A stretch of 64,000 nt of DNA, from NCBI RefSeq assembly GCF_000281955.1, contig NZ_AKKF01000167.1:22705-86704 (forward strand). The letters are read 5' to 3'. Below the pieces are notes generated by a model. The model saw nothing but the letters and a program-made list of their open reading frames with translations, did no database searches and was not told the origin of the DNA. Origin of the DNA: Caulobacter sp. AP07. GTDB lineage: Bacteria > Pseudomonadota > Alphaproteobacteria > Caulobacterales > Caulobacteraceae. Each line of letters begins with the position of its first letter. The stretch's first letter is position 1. Shown piece by piece: positions 25,794 through 34,655 of the stretch. The translations under genes were made by a program, and so were the position numbers.

Positions 25794-26603
25794 CTAGGTT
25801 TCCCAACCGGCGAAGAAGATCCCGAAAAGTTCGGTCTGGCTGGAGATGTTGAGCTTGGCGTAGGCGCGCTTGCGGTGCGTGGCCACGGTGTTGGCGGCGA
25901 TGCCGAGCAGTTCGGCGACCGCCTCGGCGCGATAACCGACGACGATCGCGGCGCAGACGTCCGCCTCGCGCGGCGTGAGGCCGGCCTGGTGCTGGAGCAG
26001 GATCCGGCGCAGCGCCCCCAGTTTTCGCTCGCGCATGAGGCGCAGGTTGGAACCGCCCGCATCGACCGTGGCGGCATGTCTGCGCACCAGGCTGACCAGG
26101 AGCGGCGAGATCGACAGCAAGGCCTGGACCTCCTCGGGACGATAGCCGGCGGCGGTCGAGGAGAGGCCGACATAGAGCGTGCTGGAGGCCTGCCGCCGGA
26201 AAATGGAGATCTCCTCGGCCGCGTCCATGTCGTCGAAATATTTCAGGCGGATCTTGCCCTCGCGGTCGCCCGCGTGCTGCAGGAGCCAGTCGACCGAACC
26301 CAGCGCGCCGCGGCTGTGAAGTTTGAACACGTCGTCGTCGGCGTAGTCCTCCAGCGCATAGTCGCGCGAGATCTTCCGCGCCCGCGCGGTCAGGTCGTCG
26401 TCGAGACCCTCGGTCAGCAGGACCCTTCCGCCGCCCTTGTCCTCGAGCTCGATGGCGAAGAGCACGGAGAGGGAGGCGTAGTGGCCGCAGAACGCATAGA
26501 GCCGTCGCTCGAACGTCTCGGAGCCGAGGGTGTCGATCAGACCCGCCAGGCGCACAAGGGCGTCCTCGCCGGCCGGTGATTGATCGACGAGATCGGGGCG
26601 CAT
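25794..26603 (-). CDS. LuxR-family (GerE helix-turn-helix) transcriptional regulator, copy 2
   Basis: This 269-residue regulator has a C-terminal GerE domain: LTPREADVCAAIVVGYRAEA, then GIAANTVATHRKRAYAKLNI. The N-terminal 200 residues form a sensing domain homologous to that of the regulator at 8491 and not to a phosphorylated receiver. The gene sits upstream of the Rieske oxygenase (24412-25596) in the same direction, separated by 197 bp that contain a perfect shared palindrome, so it probably activates that promoter. The recognition helix sequence NTVATHRKRAYAK is identical in both copies, which predicts that they read the same DNA motif. Confidence 0.88.
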   Translation of the reverse strand: MRPDLVDQSPAGEDALVRLAGLIDTLGSETFERRLYAFCGHYASLSVLFAIELEDKGGGRVLLTEGLDDDLTARARKISRDYALEDYADDDVFKLHSRGALGSVDWLLQHAGDREGKIRLKYFDDMDAAEEISIFRRQASSTLYVGLSSTAAGYRPEEVQALLSISPLLVSLVRRHAATVDAGGSNLRLMRERKLGALRRILLQHQAGLTPREADVCAAIVVGYRAEAVAELLGIAANTVATHRKRAYAKLNISSQTELFGIFFAGWET

Positions 26604-26766
26604 CTACCCCCCCGACCCGCAGGGGCCAGGGCGCGCCGTCTCCGCCCTGCCCCCTGCGTCAAGATCGGTCTTGTCCATGTGTCGCGCCTGCGGCCCAAGG
26701 ACCATAGATGGGTCCAAGGCCCCAGCCTCCCGGTTCAACACGATGACGCCGCCGATCCCGTCACGC

Positions 26767-29079
26767 CTAGAACTTGACTCCGGCCTGGAGGCCAAAGAGG
26801 CGGCGGTCGCTGTAGACCCGAGAGTACCACGCGGTTCCCGTAAAGAAACCGAACACGTGGTACTTCTGGTCGGTTAGATTGTTGACGTAGGCGTCCAGGT
26901 GCCACTGCCTTGGCCCCGCCGGCGCGGTCAGGGAGATGCGCGCGTTGCCGAGCACGAGGCTGCCGTCGCCGGTGTAGCTGAAGTTATAGGCGTCGAAATA
27001 GACCTTACTGCGATAGTTCCAGTCGGTGCTCAGGCGGATGTTGTATCCGTTGCTCAGGTCGAAATCGTAGGCGGCCGACGTCGAGGCGGTCCATTTGGGC
27101 GCATAGGCCAAGCGGTGGCCGGCCAAACTGATGGGCTGACCCGCAAAGAGCGTGTGATACTCGTCGAAACGCGCGTCCGTGTAGCCGAGCGAGCCCGACA
27201 GGCGCAGATGCGCCACAACGGCCGCCTCGGCCTCGACCTCGAAACCCTTGACCGTGGAGGATCCGGCGTTGCTGAGCTTGACCCCGGCCCCGCTGGCGCC
27301 CGTCGACAGGATCTGCTGGTCCGACAACTCGTAATAGAACCCCGAGGAGTTGAGGCGAAGCCGGTTGTCGAAGAACTCCAGCTTCGCGCCCGCCTCATAG
27401 GAGCGAAGAATTTCGGGACGAACCGTGGCGATGGCGTCGGGCGTGGAGGCAAACAGGTTGTAGCCCCCGGACCGGAAGCCCTCGGCGGCCTTGACGTAAA
27501 GCAGGGCGTCGTCGGACGGCTTGTAGTTCAGCGTCAGGTCCCAGGTCGCCCGGTTCCAGGTGTTGGTCTCGTGTTGGCCGAACCGCACGTCGACCGCCGG
27601 ATCGACGACGAATGGCGGATGGGCGATGTCAAAGCCGATCAGGGTGTCGTCGGTGAAGTCATAGCCACCGCTGAAGACATCGAGGCCGACGATGTCGACT
27701 TTCTTGCGCTCGGAGGAATAGCGAAGGCCGCCGATGACGGAAAACCGCTCGTCGATCTTGAACGTCACGTTGGTGAAGGCCGCCAAGGTCTGGGTCTTCT
27801 GGTCGGCGTCGTCGCGAAGGATATTGTCTCGCGGCGGCCCAAACAGCACGCTGCCGGTGGAGGTCGGAGCCTTGGCGCGGTCATACTGAGCGAAAAGGCC
27901 GAAGACGCCGCTCAGGCGGCGTCCGGCGGGGCTGGCGGCGCGCACTTCCTGACTGATCTGCCAGGCGTGCAGGTCCTGCCGCGTACCGAAGAAGTCGGTC
28001 GCGTTGCCATCGTCGTTGGTGCGGATCTTGTAGTCGATCTTTTGGTAGCCGGTGATCGCCGTCAGGCTCCAGTCGCCGGCGTCCTGGTCGATGCGCAGAT
28101 TGAGCCCGGAATTGCTGTATTTCTCGAAGCTCTGGGTCTCGTCGTTGACCTCGCCGGGCGCCTCGTAGGTCTTGGGGAGGCTGGAGCCGTTGCAGTTGGC
28201 GTAGGGCGTGTTGGTCGGGTCGAAGCGGGCCGGATCGCAAATGTTCTGGACGAAGCCGCCATGGTACAGGGTCGCGTCGCCATTGCTGCGCATCCCAAAC
28301 AGCTTCAGGTTGACGCGGGTGGCGTCGCTCGGGGTCCATTCGAATTGGGCGCGGCCGGCGAGCATCCGGTTCTCGCCGAGGTCCTGACCGTTGAAGACGT
28401 TGCGGACGTAGGCGTCGCGGTTCTCGTAGCGAAGGTCGAACCGCGCGGCGAGCGTGTCCGAAATGGGCGTGTTGAGGACCCCCTCGAGGGTGCGCTTGTT
28501 GTATTCACCGGTGATCAGGTCGGCGTTGACGTAGCCGCCCAATTGCTTTTGAGGACGGGCCGAATAATAGGCCACGGCGCCGCCCGTGGTGTTCTTGCCA
28601 AACAGCGTGCCTTGCGGACCGCGCAGCACCTCGACGCGATCCAGGTCGAACAGCTGAGAGCCGATGCCGAAGCTGTAGGGCTGATAGACGTCGTCGATAT
28701 AGATCGCCACCGGACTGGCGCCGGCCTGCGAAAAGTCGGTCGCGCCCAGGCCGCGGATCGCAAAACGGGTGTTGCCGCCGGCATAGCCGCTCGTGGCGAA
28801 GAGATTGGGCGTGATGCGGGCCAGTTGCACCGCGTCGGTGATGCCCTGCCGGGCCAACTGCTCGCCGGCGACCGCGGTGACGGCGGTCGAGACGTCCTGG
28901 ACATTGGTCGCGCGTCGCGTCGCGGTGACGATGATTTCGTCCAGGGCGATCTTGTCCCCGTCGCGCGCCGCCGCCGCGGGCTGGGCGACCTCCTTGGTCT
29001 CTTGCGCGTGGGCGCCGCTACAGGCGAGCACCAGCGCCGTTGTCGACAATAGCGTGGTGGTGAAGCTCATCGGTCGCAT
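26767..29079 (-). CDS. TonB-dependent outer-membrane receptor (substrate-uptake type)
   Basis: This 770-residue receptor has a signal peptide (residues 1-25, ending GAHAQ), a plug domain (LDEIIVTATRRATNVQDVSTAV, then AIRGLG, RGPQGTLFGKNTTGGAV) and a 22-strand barrel ending in aromatic GLQAGVKF. The plug follows the sphingomonad-type catabolic receptors rather than siderophore receptors, and no Fur box is upstream. ATG 29079 is preceded by AAGGGGAGAG. It would carry a substrate across the outer membrane using TonB energy. A shared palindrome (29185-29200) lies 105 bp upstream, tying it to the oxygenase module. Confidence 0.93.
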   Translation of the reverse strand: MRPMSFTTTLLSTTALVLACSGAHAQETKEVAQPAAAARDGDKIALDEIIVTATRRATNVQDVSTAVTAVAGEQLARQGITDAVQLARITPNLFATSGYAGGNTRFAIRGLGATDFSQAGASPVAIYIDDVYQPYSFGIGSQLFDLDRVEVLRGPQGTLFGKNTTGGAVAYYSARPQKQLGGYVNADLITGEYNKRTLEGVLNTPISDTLAARFDLRYENRDAYVRNVFNGQDLGENRMLAGRAQFEWTPSDATRVNLKLFGMRSNGDATLYHGGFVQNICDPARFDPTNTPYANCNGSSLPKTYEAPGEVNDETQSFEKYSNSGLNLRIDQDAGDWSLTAITGYQKIDYKIRTNDDGNATDFFGTRQDLHAWQISQEVRAASPAGRRLSGVFGLFAQYDRAKAPTSTGSVLFGPPRDNILRDDADQKTQTLAAFTNVTFKIDERFSVIGGLRYSSERKKVDIVGLDVFSGGYDFTDDTLIGFDIAHPPFVVDPAVDVRFGQHETNTWNRATWDLTLNYKPSDDALLYVKAAEGFRSGGYNLFASTPDAIATVRPEILRSYEAGAKLEFFDNRLRLNSSGFYYELSDQQILSTGASGAGVKLSNAGSSTVKGFEVEAEAAVVAHLRLSGSLGYTDARFDEYHTLFAGQPISLAGHRLAYAPKWTASTSAAYDFDLSNGYNIRLSTDWNYRSKVYFDAYNFSYTGDGSLVLGNARISLTAPAGPRQWHLDAYVNNLTDQKYHVFGFFTGTAWYSRVYSDRRLFGLQAGVKF

Positions 29080-29410
29080 TGAAGTCTCTCCCCTTGAGCG
29101 CCGCCACGACCTGGACCTAATGCCCGACCTGGTTTTTTGGCGAACGCCGATACGCAGTTCACTGGTAGGAGAGGAGACGGCCCATACCCTCAACGGGTTA
29201 CGGCTCAACCGCCTCTTGGCAATAGAATAGGCGCCCGTCGCCGCGCCCGCTTCCGATCAGGCACGACGCCTTCTCCGCAAGACCTTTGGTCGACGACCCG
29301 TTTGGCGCTCAAACCGTATTGGCGCGACCTAATCATCGGCCTGATGATTTAGCGACGTGGCATAGTGTCAGGGTCAATACCTGCCTAGTCTGGCGGAGGG
29401 CCAGTCTTGG
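29080..29410. other. promoter region of the TonB receptor
   Basis: This 331-bp gap carries the palindrome at 29185-29200 and otherwise no gene. The stop codon of the downstream MFS gene (29411) marks its other end. Confidence 0.5.
29185..29200. promoter_or_regulatory. shared 16-bp palindrome, site F
   Basis: TACCCTCAACGGGTTA. The left half is perfect and the right half (GGTTA) has one extra T, so it is a degenerate copy. It lies 105 bp before the TonB receptor gene. Confidence 0.5.
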
Positions 29411-30643
29411 TCAGGTCGCGGCGCCCCGGTCCGAACGCGCCGAACGCTCGGCCTGCAGCGCGCACGCCAGGCAGAGAACCGCGCAGGCGGCCGCGACCAG
29501 GGCGGTGGACATCGACACATTGGAGCCGAGGCTCGAAAGCGGCGGGGTCAGGGCGCTGAGCGCGAATTCCGCCACGCCGATGACCGCCGAAGCAGCTCCC
29601 GCCTGGGCGGGATCGGCCCGCTGCATGGCCACGGATACCGAATTGCCCAGGGTCAGCCCCAGCAGGCCGATCCAGAGGACCAGGAGCGACGACAGCAGGA
29701 TGTCGCTTTCCAGGTGAAGGCCGACAACGGTCAACAGGCCCAAGGCGCAGATCACCTGGCCCCAGAGACCCAGCGCCAGCAACCGGCCCGCCGAAGCGCG
29801 CGCCAGCGCCCAGACATTGATCTGGCAAAAGGCGATGAACGCCGCCGACGACAGCGCATAGAGCGCCGTATAGGCGCCGGTGGACCAACCGCGCTGCTGG
29901 ATGAACATGAACGCGCTGCCGGCCAACAGGGCGAACATGCCGCCCATGGCGAAGGCCGTGACCAAGGTCCCCCACAGAAAAGGCGCGACGTTCAGCAGCG
30001 CCCCATAGGCCCTCAGAGACATCCAGAACCTTGTCTTGATCCGTCGGCTGGCCGGAAGGCTCTCGCGCAGGTCGACCCAGGCCCAGGCCAGGCAGACCCC
30101 GCCCGCGCCGGCCAGCAGGAGAAAGATCGCGCGCCACGAGGTGACGCTCAACAGGCCCCCGCCCACCAGCGGGGCGACCATCGCCGTCACGCCCAGCACC
30201 AGCATCAGGACCGAATAGATGCGGGCCGAAGCGTCCGGCGGCCACAGATCGCTGACCACGGCGCGGGCCAGAACCATGCCGGCCGAAGCGCCGACGGCCT
30301 GCAGAAGCCGCGCCAACAGCAGCAACTGCAGGCTCGGCGCGGCCGCCGCCATCAAGGCGCCGATGATGTAGACGACAAGCCCCATCAGCATCGGACCGCG
30401 ACGACCCAGCCGGTCGCTCAGCGGACCCCAGAACGCCTGGCCGACCGCCGCCCCGACCATGAACAGGCCGAGCGTCCATTGCGCCGCCGTGGCGTCGACC
30501 TGGAAATCGCGCTGCACGGCCGGAAGCGCGGGGACATAGCTGTCGATGGCCATGGCGCCGGTGGCGGTCAACAGGCCAAGCAGCGCCACGCGGGGGCGGG
30601 CCATGCGCGCGGCGTCGGACCCCAGAGCGAGGTCCGAGGTCAC
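29411..30643 (-). CDS. Bcr/CflA-type MFS transporter
   Basis: This protein of about 410 residues (397 if ATG 30604 is used) has twelve hydrophobic helices. It opens VALLGLLTATGAMAIDSYVPALP, the Bcr/CflA signature, and the loop GPLSDRLGRRGPM is the MFS motif A. It also has QAVGASAGMVLARAVV in helix 4. The GTG at 30643 overlaps the stop codon of the preceding Rieske gene (GTGA), so translational coupling is likely and I prefer it. Bcr-type carriers export drugs or small aromatic molecules by proton antiport. In this operon it could move a demethylation substrate or product. Confidence 0.85.
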   Translation of the reverse strand: MTSDLALGSDAARMARPRVALLGLLTATGAMAIDSYVPALPAVQRDFQVDATAAQWTLGLFMVGAAVGQAFWGPLSDRLGRRGPMLMGLVVYIIGALMAAAAPSLQLLLLARLLQAVGASAGMVLARAVVSDLWPPDASARIYSVLMLVLGVTAMVAPLVGGGLLSVTSWRAIFLLLAGAGGVCLAWAWVDLRESLPASRRIKTRFWMSLRAYGALLNVAPFLWGTLVTAFAMGGMFALLAGSAFMFIQQRGWSTGAYTALYALSSAAFIAFCQINVWALARASAGRLLALGLWGQVICALGLLTVVGLHLESDILLSSLLVLWIGLLGLTLGNSVSVAMQRADPAQAGAASAVIGVAEFALSALTPPLSSLGSNVSMSTALVAAACAVLCLACALQAERSARSDRGAAT

Positions 30644-31698
30644 GAGGCGGGCATGGCGGCGGCCAGATCCTCTGGCGGCGCGGGCGCCTCGCCGCGCTGC
30701 TCGGCGTGGAGCTTTCGCCGCATGAGGCGGCGCGCCCGAACCCCGGCGGCGTCGTAGGCCAGGATGGCCGGACGCAGATCCCAGAAGTCCTTGCCTTCCA
30801 TGCCCTCCTGGACCGCTTCCAGCATCGGCGCGTCCTCCAGGTCGAAGGCGAACTTCATCGCCTCCACATGCTCTTCGTCGGTGATCGGCGCGTCGCGTTC
30901 GGCGCCGGAGGCCCAGAAATAGTGGGTCGTGGTCGCCGTTTCCGGGCAGAGAATATGCGACGACGGCTGCAACGCCCGGGCGTCGTCGGGGGCGTCGGCC
31001 AGCCGCAGCTCGATGTGCAGGTACATCGAGGCCGGCGCGTTCCAGCGGATATAGTCCGTCTCGCGGATCTGGCGCCCGTTGGCCGGCAGATAGCCCTCGC
31101 TGAACGGCGAGGGCGGATACTGCGCGATCGTGTAGTGCGCGTAGAGGGTCTCCTCCTCCTGCGAGAACGCCACCTCCGGAACCCAGTCGTCGCCGCCGAA
31201 GGCGGGGTGGAGATAGCGCGTATGGGTCAGGTCCATCAGATTGTCGGTGATGACCTCGAAATGGGCCCCCACCGCCGAATAGCCCTTCACCACGCGGTAG
31301 GCCGGATCGAGGTGGTAGCCGAAATCGGGGATCGACCCCGGATCGGCCAGTTCGGGTTGGCCCGGCCACAACCACAGGCAGGCGTCGCGTTCGACGACGG
31401 GAAAACTGCGGACCTCGGCCCCGGGCGGAACCGCGAGGCCAAAGGGGCTGTCGACGCACTTGCCCGCGGCCGAGAAGCCCAGGCCGTGATAGCCGCAGCG
31501 GATCATCTCGCCCTGCACCTGACCCCTGGAGAGCGGGGCGAAGCGGTGCGGGCACCGGTTGATCAGGGCCGCGGCCTGACCCGTCGCGGTCCGGAACAAG
31601 ACGATCGGCATGTCGAGCACCCGGCGTGCCAACGGCGCGGCCGTCAGTTCGTCGGTCCAGGCGACCATGTACCAGGCGTTCAGGACAAAGTTCGTCAT
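30640..31698 (-). CDS. Rieske oxygenase, vanillate O-demethylase (VanA)-like
   Basis: This 352-residue protein starts MTNFVLNAWYMVAWTDEL, close to the VanA N-terminus. Rieske ligands are Cys49-x-His51 (INRCPHRFAPL) and Cys68-x2-His71 (IRCGYHGLGF). The catalytic iron site is TDNLMDLTHTRYLHP, giving Asn153, Asp156, His159 and His164. VanA-type enzymes oxidise an aromatic methoxy group, releasing formaldehyde, and need a VanB reductase, which is not found here. ATG 31698 has GGAGA five bases before it. It follows another Rieske gene by 40 bp and overlaps the MFS start, forming a three-gene operon. The exact methoxy compound is unknown. Confidence 0.9.
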   Translation of the reverse strand: MTNFVLNAWYMVAWTDELTAAPLARRVLDMPIVLFRTATGQAAALINRCPHRFAPLSRGQVQGEMIRCGYHGLGFSAAGKCVDSPFGLAVPPGAEVRSFPVVERDACLWLWPGQPELADPGSIPDFGYHLDPAYRVVKGYSAVGAHFEVITDNLMDLTHTRYLHPAFGGDDWVPEVAFSQEEETLYAHYTIAQYPPSPFSEGYLPANGRQIRETDYIRWNAPASMYLHIELRLADAPDDARALQPSSHILCPETATTTHYFWASGAERDAPITDEEHVEAMKFAFDLEDAPMLEAVQEGMEGKDFWDLRPAILAYDAAGVRARRLMRRKLHAEQRGEAPAPPEDLAAAMPAS

Positions 31699-31738
31699 CA
31701 CGTTCTCCAAGGCCTAGGCCAGGTCCAACCGTCCGGAC

Positions 31739-32824
31739 TCAAACGTTCTCAAGAGGTTCGGTCCGCGCCTCCGTCAGCGCCCAGTCTCGGTCCTGGACCG
31801 GCGCGCCGCCAAGCCCCAGTCCCCGCAGCCGCTCGCGATAGGCGTGGGCGATGTTGTCGACCTGAAGATGGATTTCGTGACGGGCGTTGAGCGGAATGTC
31901 ATCCTGGGTCATCCCGGCCAGGATGCCGATGTCCTCCAGGTTGACGTGGTCAAGCCCTTCGATCAGGGCGCGGTGATGCTCGTCGACGTGCCGGGTGTCC
32001 TTCATGAACTGGAACACCCGGCAGGCATGCGCGCTCGTGGGGCTGGCGATGTCGTAGAGCCTCATGTCGTGGCCGGTGCCGTCGCGGACCGTGAAGTCGA
32101 TCGCGAACGGCAGGACGATGCGATAGGTATATTCGCACGGGCGCGGCGCGCCGCCGAAGGGCGTTTCGACATAGACCGCAACCAGGGTGACGCTGTCTTT
32201 CTGATGGGTCACCTTGCCGGCCGCGACCGGGTCGGAGGGCTTGCCGCCCAAGGTCGCGCCATGCACCACCGGCAGGTGGCCGATGTCGAAGAAGTTCTCC
32301 ACCTGGCGCGCCGAGGAGACCGGCCAATCCCGGGTCTTGATGAAGACCACGTCCTCGGGACGGGAATCGACCAGGTCCGGGAAGACCGGCAGGTCGCGGT
32401 CGGGGTCGGGAACCAGGCAGGTCCACACCAGGCCGTATCGCACCTGGACCGGAAAGGTCTCGACCCGATAGTTGCGCGGAATCCGCGCGTCCGGCCCGAC
32501 GGCGGGAATGCGGGTGCATTGCCCCGTCTCGTCGAAGGCGAGCGCATGATAGGGGCAGATGATCTGTCCGTCCTCGACCTGGCCGCCGCTCAGCCGCACG
32601 TGGCGGTGGGGACAACGGTCGCGCGCGACGGCCAGGCCGTTGGCGCCGCGGAAGACCACCAGGTCGACGTCGAGCAGGCGCGCCTTGAACGGCGCGGCGC
32701 CGACTTCGACCACCTCGGCGATCGGAAACCAGAAGCGCGAGAGCACGTCCCAGTCGCCCGGAGAAATCCCCGAACCGTCCGGCCGAAGCGAAGGGCCAGG
32801 GGTAGAATCGTGTTGCAGAAACAA
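31739..32824 (-). CDS. Rieske 2Fe-2S oxygenase, demethylase-like
   Basis: This 361-residue protein has Rieske ligands at Cys71-x-His73 (RDRCPHRHVRL) and Cys90-x2-His93 (IICPYHALAF), and a mononuclear iron site ENFFDIGHLPVVH with Asn177, Asp180, His183 and His188. This belongs to the family with pheophorbide, chlorophyllide and aromatic-acid oxygenases. The start codon is TTG: GGAGG lies six bases before it and no in-frame ATG fits. It begins an operon with the VanA-like gene and the Bcr MFS gene. The two successive oxygenases suggest two oxidations of one compound. A shared palindrome (32973-32988) lies 148 bp upstream. Confidence 0.88.
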   Translation of the reverse strand: MFLQHDSTPGPSLRPDGSGISPGDWDVLSRFWFPIAEVVEVGAAPFKARLLDVDLVVFRGANGLAVARDRCPHRHVRLSGGQVEDGQIICPYHALAFDETGQCTRIPAVGPDARIPRNYRVETFPVQVRYGLVWTCLVPDPDRDLPVFPDLVDSRPEDVVFIKTRDWPVSSARQVENFFDIGHLPVVHGATLGGKPSDPVAAGKVTHQKDSVTLVAVYVETPFGGAPRPCEYTYRIVLPFAIDFTVRDGTGHDMRLYDIASPTSAHACRVFQFMKDTRHVDEHHRALIEGLDHVNLEDIGILAGMTQDDIPLNARHEIHLQVDNIAHAYRERLRGLGLGGAPVQDRDWALTEARTEPLENV

Positions 32825-33156
32825 GGGAAACCTCCAACCCAGTGCGCTCGGCGCCCCTTTCCAAAATGCCCTCGCGCCACCGCTCGGCGCCGCAAAGGCT
32901 TGGCGGCAGAGCGGCTCGGCGCACGGTGATCGGAGCTGTGGCGATTTTGGGTTCTGGGGTCGCCCGGGCCTATACCCGCAAAGGGGGAGACGCCCTCGCC
33001 GGTCGCGTCCCCGCCTGAGGTTATGGTCCGCGGCGTCCGCGGCCGCCTAGGGTTCAGGCATGACGGTCGTCATGGCGCTCGGCCCGCGCGGGCGGGTCTT
33101 GGTCGACATGCGCGCCGACCCGGGCAAGCCGGTGGGCCAGGATTTGAGAGGCGTCG
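32825..33156. other. divergent promoter region between Rieske operon and beta-helix gene
   Basis: This 332-bp gap contains the palindrome at 32973-32988, roughly in the middle, so it could act on either side. It also has a GC-rich inverted repeat near 33029-33046. No gene is supported here. Confidence 0.5.
32973..32988. promoter_or_regulatory. shared 16-bp palindrome, site G
   Basis: TACCCGCAAAGGGGGA, matching TACCC-N6-GGGGA. It lies 148 bp before the TTG of the Rieske operon and 168 bp before the beta-helix gene. Confidence 0.55.
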
Positions 33157-34371
33157 ATGCGACACCAGAGGACCCCAGCACGAGAAGTGACCGACGCCGC
33201 CCAACTGTCCGCGGCGGTGCACGGCGGGGCCGCGGACATCGTGATCCGAGGGGTGATCGGCTGTCGCGGGCCCCTCGGCCTTGGTCCCGGTCAAAGCTTG
33301 CGCGGCGCCGACGACGAGGCGGCCCTGATGTTCCGACGCGGCGGCCTGGTTCTGACGCGCAACAACCGCATCGCCAACTTGAGCCTGCGCAGCGGCCCGC
33401 ACGATCTGGCCGTGTCCCTCGAAGCGGGACCGGAGGACCGCGGGACCTTGGATCTGGCCGATCTCAGGATCGAAGGGCGCGTCCAACTGATCTTCGGGCT
33501 GCGCGCCAACCAAGGCCGCGTGCGCATCACCCGCGTGGCGCTGACCGCGGCCGACGCCACCGGTGAAGCCGATCGCCCCTGGGGCAATGGCGTGGAGGTG
33601 GTGCTCGGCGCCATGACGATCTGGAACCGCGCCACGGCGCGCTCCTGCATCGACCTGGAGATCGACGGCCTGGCGCTGGGCGCCCCTCAAGCGCCGGTCC
33701 GGGGCACGGGACTGTTCATCGCCGGGGCCGGCGACGGCGCCGGCGGCGTGGTCAGGGCGGGAGCCTTGTCCGTCGGCCCCGTCTACGCCGACAGCGGGCT
33801 GCCGCCGGGCACGACCCATGCCGCCGCCGGCGGCGTCTTCATCCTGACCGACGCAGAGGTCGATCACCTGGCCTGCGCCGGGCCGTTGGTGACCCACGGC
33901 GCCAACGCCGTGCCGGTGGACAACTGGGGGCGCACGCGCCTGTGGACGGTGACCGGCGACGTGATCTCGCATGGCCCCAGCGCGATCGGGGTGATCAACG
34001 CCGGACACCTGGGGCGCCTGGAGATCCAGGGTCGGGTCGAGACCTTCGGCCAGGGCGCGCGCGGATGCTCCATCTATGGACCGACGGGCGCGCTGCGGCT
34101 GGGGGCGCTGCGCACCCACGGCGCCGCCGCGACTGGGGTGCAGATCGTCGATCGGCTCGAGAGTTTGGAGATCCTCGACCATCTGACCAGTTCCGGCGAT
34201 CCTGGCGAAGGCCTGGTCAAGGGCGTCATGGTGCCGATGCCGGCGGACGGCGTTCATATCGAGACCAGCGGGGACCTGGGTCGGCTGTCGGTGGGACGCT
34301 ACGCCGTCACCGGACGGGACGCCCTGGCGGTCCGCAACGACGGCCGACTGGGCGATCACGGCGCGGGCTGA
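33157..34371 (+). CDS. right-handed parallel beta-helix protein of unknown function
   Basis: This protein has 404 residues. The sequence runs in repeats of about 20-25 residues, each ending in a short hydrophobic strand and a turn (IVIRGVIGCRGPLGLGPGQ, LVLTRNNRIANLSLRSGP, TLDLADLRIEGRVQLIFG, AIGVINAGHLGRLEIQGRVE), which is the pattern of pectate-lyase-type solenoids. It has no signal peptide, so it is probably cytoplasmic, unlike most polysaccharide lyases. ATG 33157 is preceded by GAGAGG. It is divergent from the Rieske operon. I do not recognise an active site. Candidate roles are a lyase or isomerase on a ring-cleavage product, or a structural protein. Confidence 0.72.
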   Translation: MRHQRTPAREVTDAAQLSAAVHGGAADIVIRGVIGCRGPLGLGPGQSLRGADDEAALMFRRGGLVLTRNNRIANLSLRSGPHDLAVSLEAGPEDRGTLDLADLRIEGRVQLIFGLRANQGRVRITRVALTAADATGEADRPWGNGVEVVLGAMTIWNRATARSCIDLEIDGLALGAPQAPVRGTGLFIAGAGDGAGGVVRAGALSVGPVYADSGLPPGTTHAAAGGVFILTDAEVDHLACAGPLVTHGANAVPVDNWGRTRLWTVTGDVISHGPSAIGVINAGHLGRLEIQGRVETFGQGARGCSIYGPTGALRLGALRTHGAAATGVQIVDRLESLEILDHLTSSGDPGEGLVKGVMVPMPADGVHIETSGDLGRLSVGRYAVTGRDALAVRNDGRLGDHGAG

Positions 34372-34572
34372 CCGCGAGCGCCGCAGCGTCCTGAACACCT
34401 AGGGCTGATCGACATTCAGCGCTTGGGCCGCTCAGTCAGTGAAGCATGCTCCTTGTCCATTATCCCTCGAAATGACGAGGATACACCCTTCCAGACAATC
34501 TCCGCCGGCCGGTGCCGAGAGCGAACAGGGTGAACATATGTTCGAGGTCGATCGTCGCCGCGAGTTCAATTC

Positions 34573-34608
34573 GAGAATCATTCTCATTTAAATTGAGATT
34601 CAGTCTCA
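34573..34608. promoter_or_regulatory. predicted double Fur-type operator
   Basis: GAGAAT-C-ATTCTC (34573-34585) is a perfect 6-1-6 palindrome, followed by TGAGA-TTCAG-TCTCA (34594-34608). The AT-rich GAGAATnATTCTC form is a common Fur/Irr-like iron box. It lies 47 bp before the TonB receptor start, which supports iron repression of the receptor and PepSY gene. Confidence 0.75.
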
Positions 34609-34655
34609 TTCGCTGTAGGGGCGGCCTTCTAGGTCGGTAACTACGGAGTCGGGCT

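Noticed and set aside
26604..26625. C-rich stretch before the second LuxR gene
   Set aside because: It contains TACCC but no matching GGG half at six bases, so it does not fit the shared palindrome.
29411..31555. Single 714-residue frame that appears to fuse the VanA-like and MFS genes
   Set aside because: Only the C-terminal 400 residues are MFS; the rest is the wrong frame through the Rieske gene, which has its own correct frame.
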